Part shown: positions 63,689 to 64,000 of the stretch, one piece after another
Position numbering within the stretch: position 1 is the stretch's first letter
How the letters are laid out: each line of letters starts with the position of its first letter
Assembly: GCA_002726205.1 (NCBI GenBank)
Contig: PBSL01000030.1
Location: 1 to 64,000, forward strand
Direction of reading: 5' to 3'
Length of the DNA stretch: 64,000 nt
Source of the DNA: Planctomycetaceae bacterium
GTDB taxonomy: Bacteria; Planctomycetota; Planctomycetia; Planctomycetales; Planctomycetaceae
Notes under the pieces: model-generated
The model's input: only the letters and a program-made list of their open reading frames with translations
Told to the model about the DNA's origin: nothing
Databases searched by the model: none
Translations under genes and position numbers: made by a program

Positions 63689-64000
63689 CCGGCCCGACCA
63701 CGCCCGTCGGTGTCGCCGTCGTGCTGTGCAATGACCGCTGCCTGGTAGGAACCCGGTCCGACGACATTCCACTGGCCGGTCGCTGCGAGTTCCCGGGCGG
63801 AAAATGCCTGGCGGGCGAGTCGCCCCGCGACGCCGCCGTTCGCGAATGCCGCGAGGAAACCGGTCTCGAGATCGAACCGGTCGCACTGCTGGGGCAGGCC
63901 ACCCACGTCTACGACCACGGCAGCGTCGACGTGCAGTTCTGGCACTGCCGCCCCCGGGCCGACGCGGCCGAACAGGCATCGCACCGGGGATTTCACTGGG
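63685..64000 (+). CDS. Nudix hydrolase, MutT-like (partial, runs off window)
   Basis: The frame from GTG 63685 stays open to the window end (105 residues seen). The Nudix box is complete, with [18 protein letters not shown] leading into REETGL. The opening [16 protein letters not shown] is usual for MutT-type enzymes that clean oxidised nucleotides. The GTG overlaps the fabI stop (GTGA). The C-terminus lies outside the window, so the substrate class cannot be judged. Confidence 0.85.
   Translation, partial: MTGPTTPVGVAVVLCNDRCLVGTRSDDIPLAGRCEFPGGKCLAGESPRDAAVRECREETGLEIEPVALLGQATHVYDHGSVDVQFWHCRPRADAAEQASHRGFHW

Overview
The window is GC-rich DNA that almost certainly comes from a member of the Planctomycetota. 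Hallmarks are a PSCyt1/DUF1549/DUF1553 haem-domain protein followed directly by a DUF1501 protein, two more DUF1501 proteins, a sulfatase, a ceramidase-DUF1080 type secreted enzyme, Tat-exported Gfo/Idh/MocA and TIM-barrel isomerase proteins, and several PQQ-like propellers. The genus cannot be fixed from the sequence alone. Coding density is high, genes often overlap, and GTG or TTG starts that share bases with the preceding stop codon are common. No CRISPR array, insertion sequence, prophage or recognised defence system was seen.

Layout. 1-600: tmRNA (ssrA) on the minus strand with a promoter and a downstream hairpin. 721-4019: a WD40 propeller, a small membrane protein and thiC. 4077-10223: an LplT-like MFS transporter divergent from a sugar-type ABC importer (binding lipoprotein, double ATPase, permease) whose last gene is a PLP-dependent threonine-dehydratase-like enzyme. 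10245-14293: the primary sigma factor rpoD, a short beta-helix protein and an LPG-synthase-like membrane protein. 14441-20474: a zinc-ribbon protein, then a tightly packed run of a DJ-1/PfpI protein, PQQ-like propeller, sugar isomerase, PhoD-like phosphatase and rhamnonate-dehydratase-like enzyme. 20500-25672: a family 2 glycosyltransferase, the ceramidase-DUF1080 protein, DAHP synthase (aroF) and a glycine-rich exported protein closed by a strong terminator.

25884-31395: PSCyt1-DUF1501-glutamine-amidotransferase-like operon. 31353-34781 (minus): an outer-membrane barrel, then an ATP-grasp protein with a membrane tail and a small membrane protein. 35084-39312: an esterase-like hydrolase, an M20 peptidase, a CX4CH secreted protein and a GNAT acetyltransferase. 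39326-48707: DUF1501, a Gfo/Idh/MocA oxidoreductase, and a five-gene minus-strand run (DUF1501, Nramp-like transporter, sulfatase, hydrolase, sugar isomerase). 48897-51956: a sugar dehydrogenase propeller fused to three haem-c motifs.

52132-55820 is the housekeeping cluster rpmE-prfA-prmC-murA. 55835-64000 holds a conserved-looking unknown protein, a tiny lysine-tailed protein, a frameshifted membrane protein, another PQQ-like propeller, a citrate-synthase-like protein that has lost its catalytic residues, a secreted esterase, fabI, and the start of a Nudix (MutT-type) gene cut by the window edge. Taken together the accessory genes point to a heterotroph that degrades sulfated or complex sugars in its periplasm. 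No complete new system is proven here. The best leads are the catalytically empty citrate synthase, the Nramp-like protein without the metal motif, the exported amidotransferase in the PSCyt1 operon, and the small basic protein.
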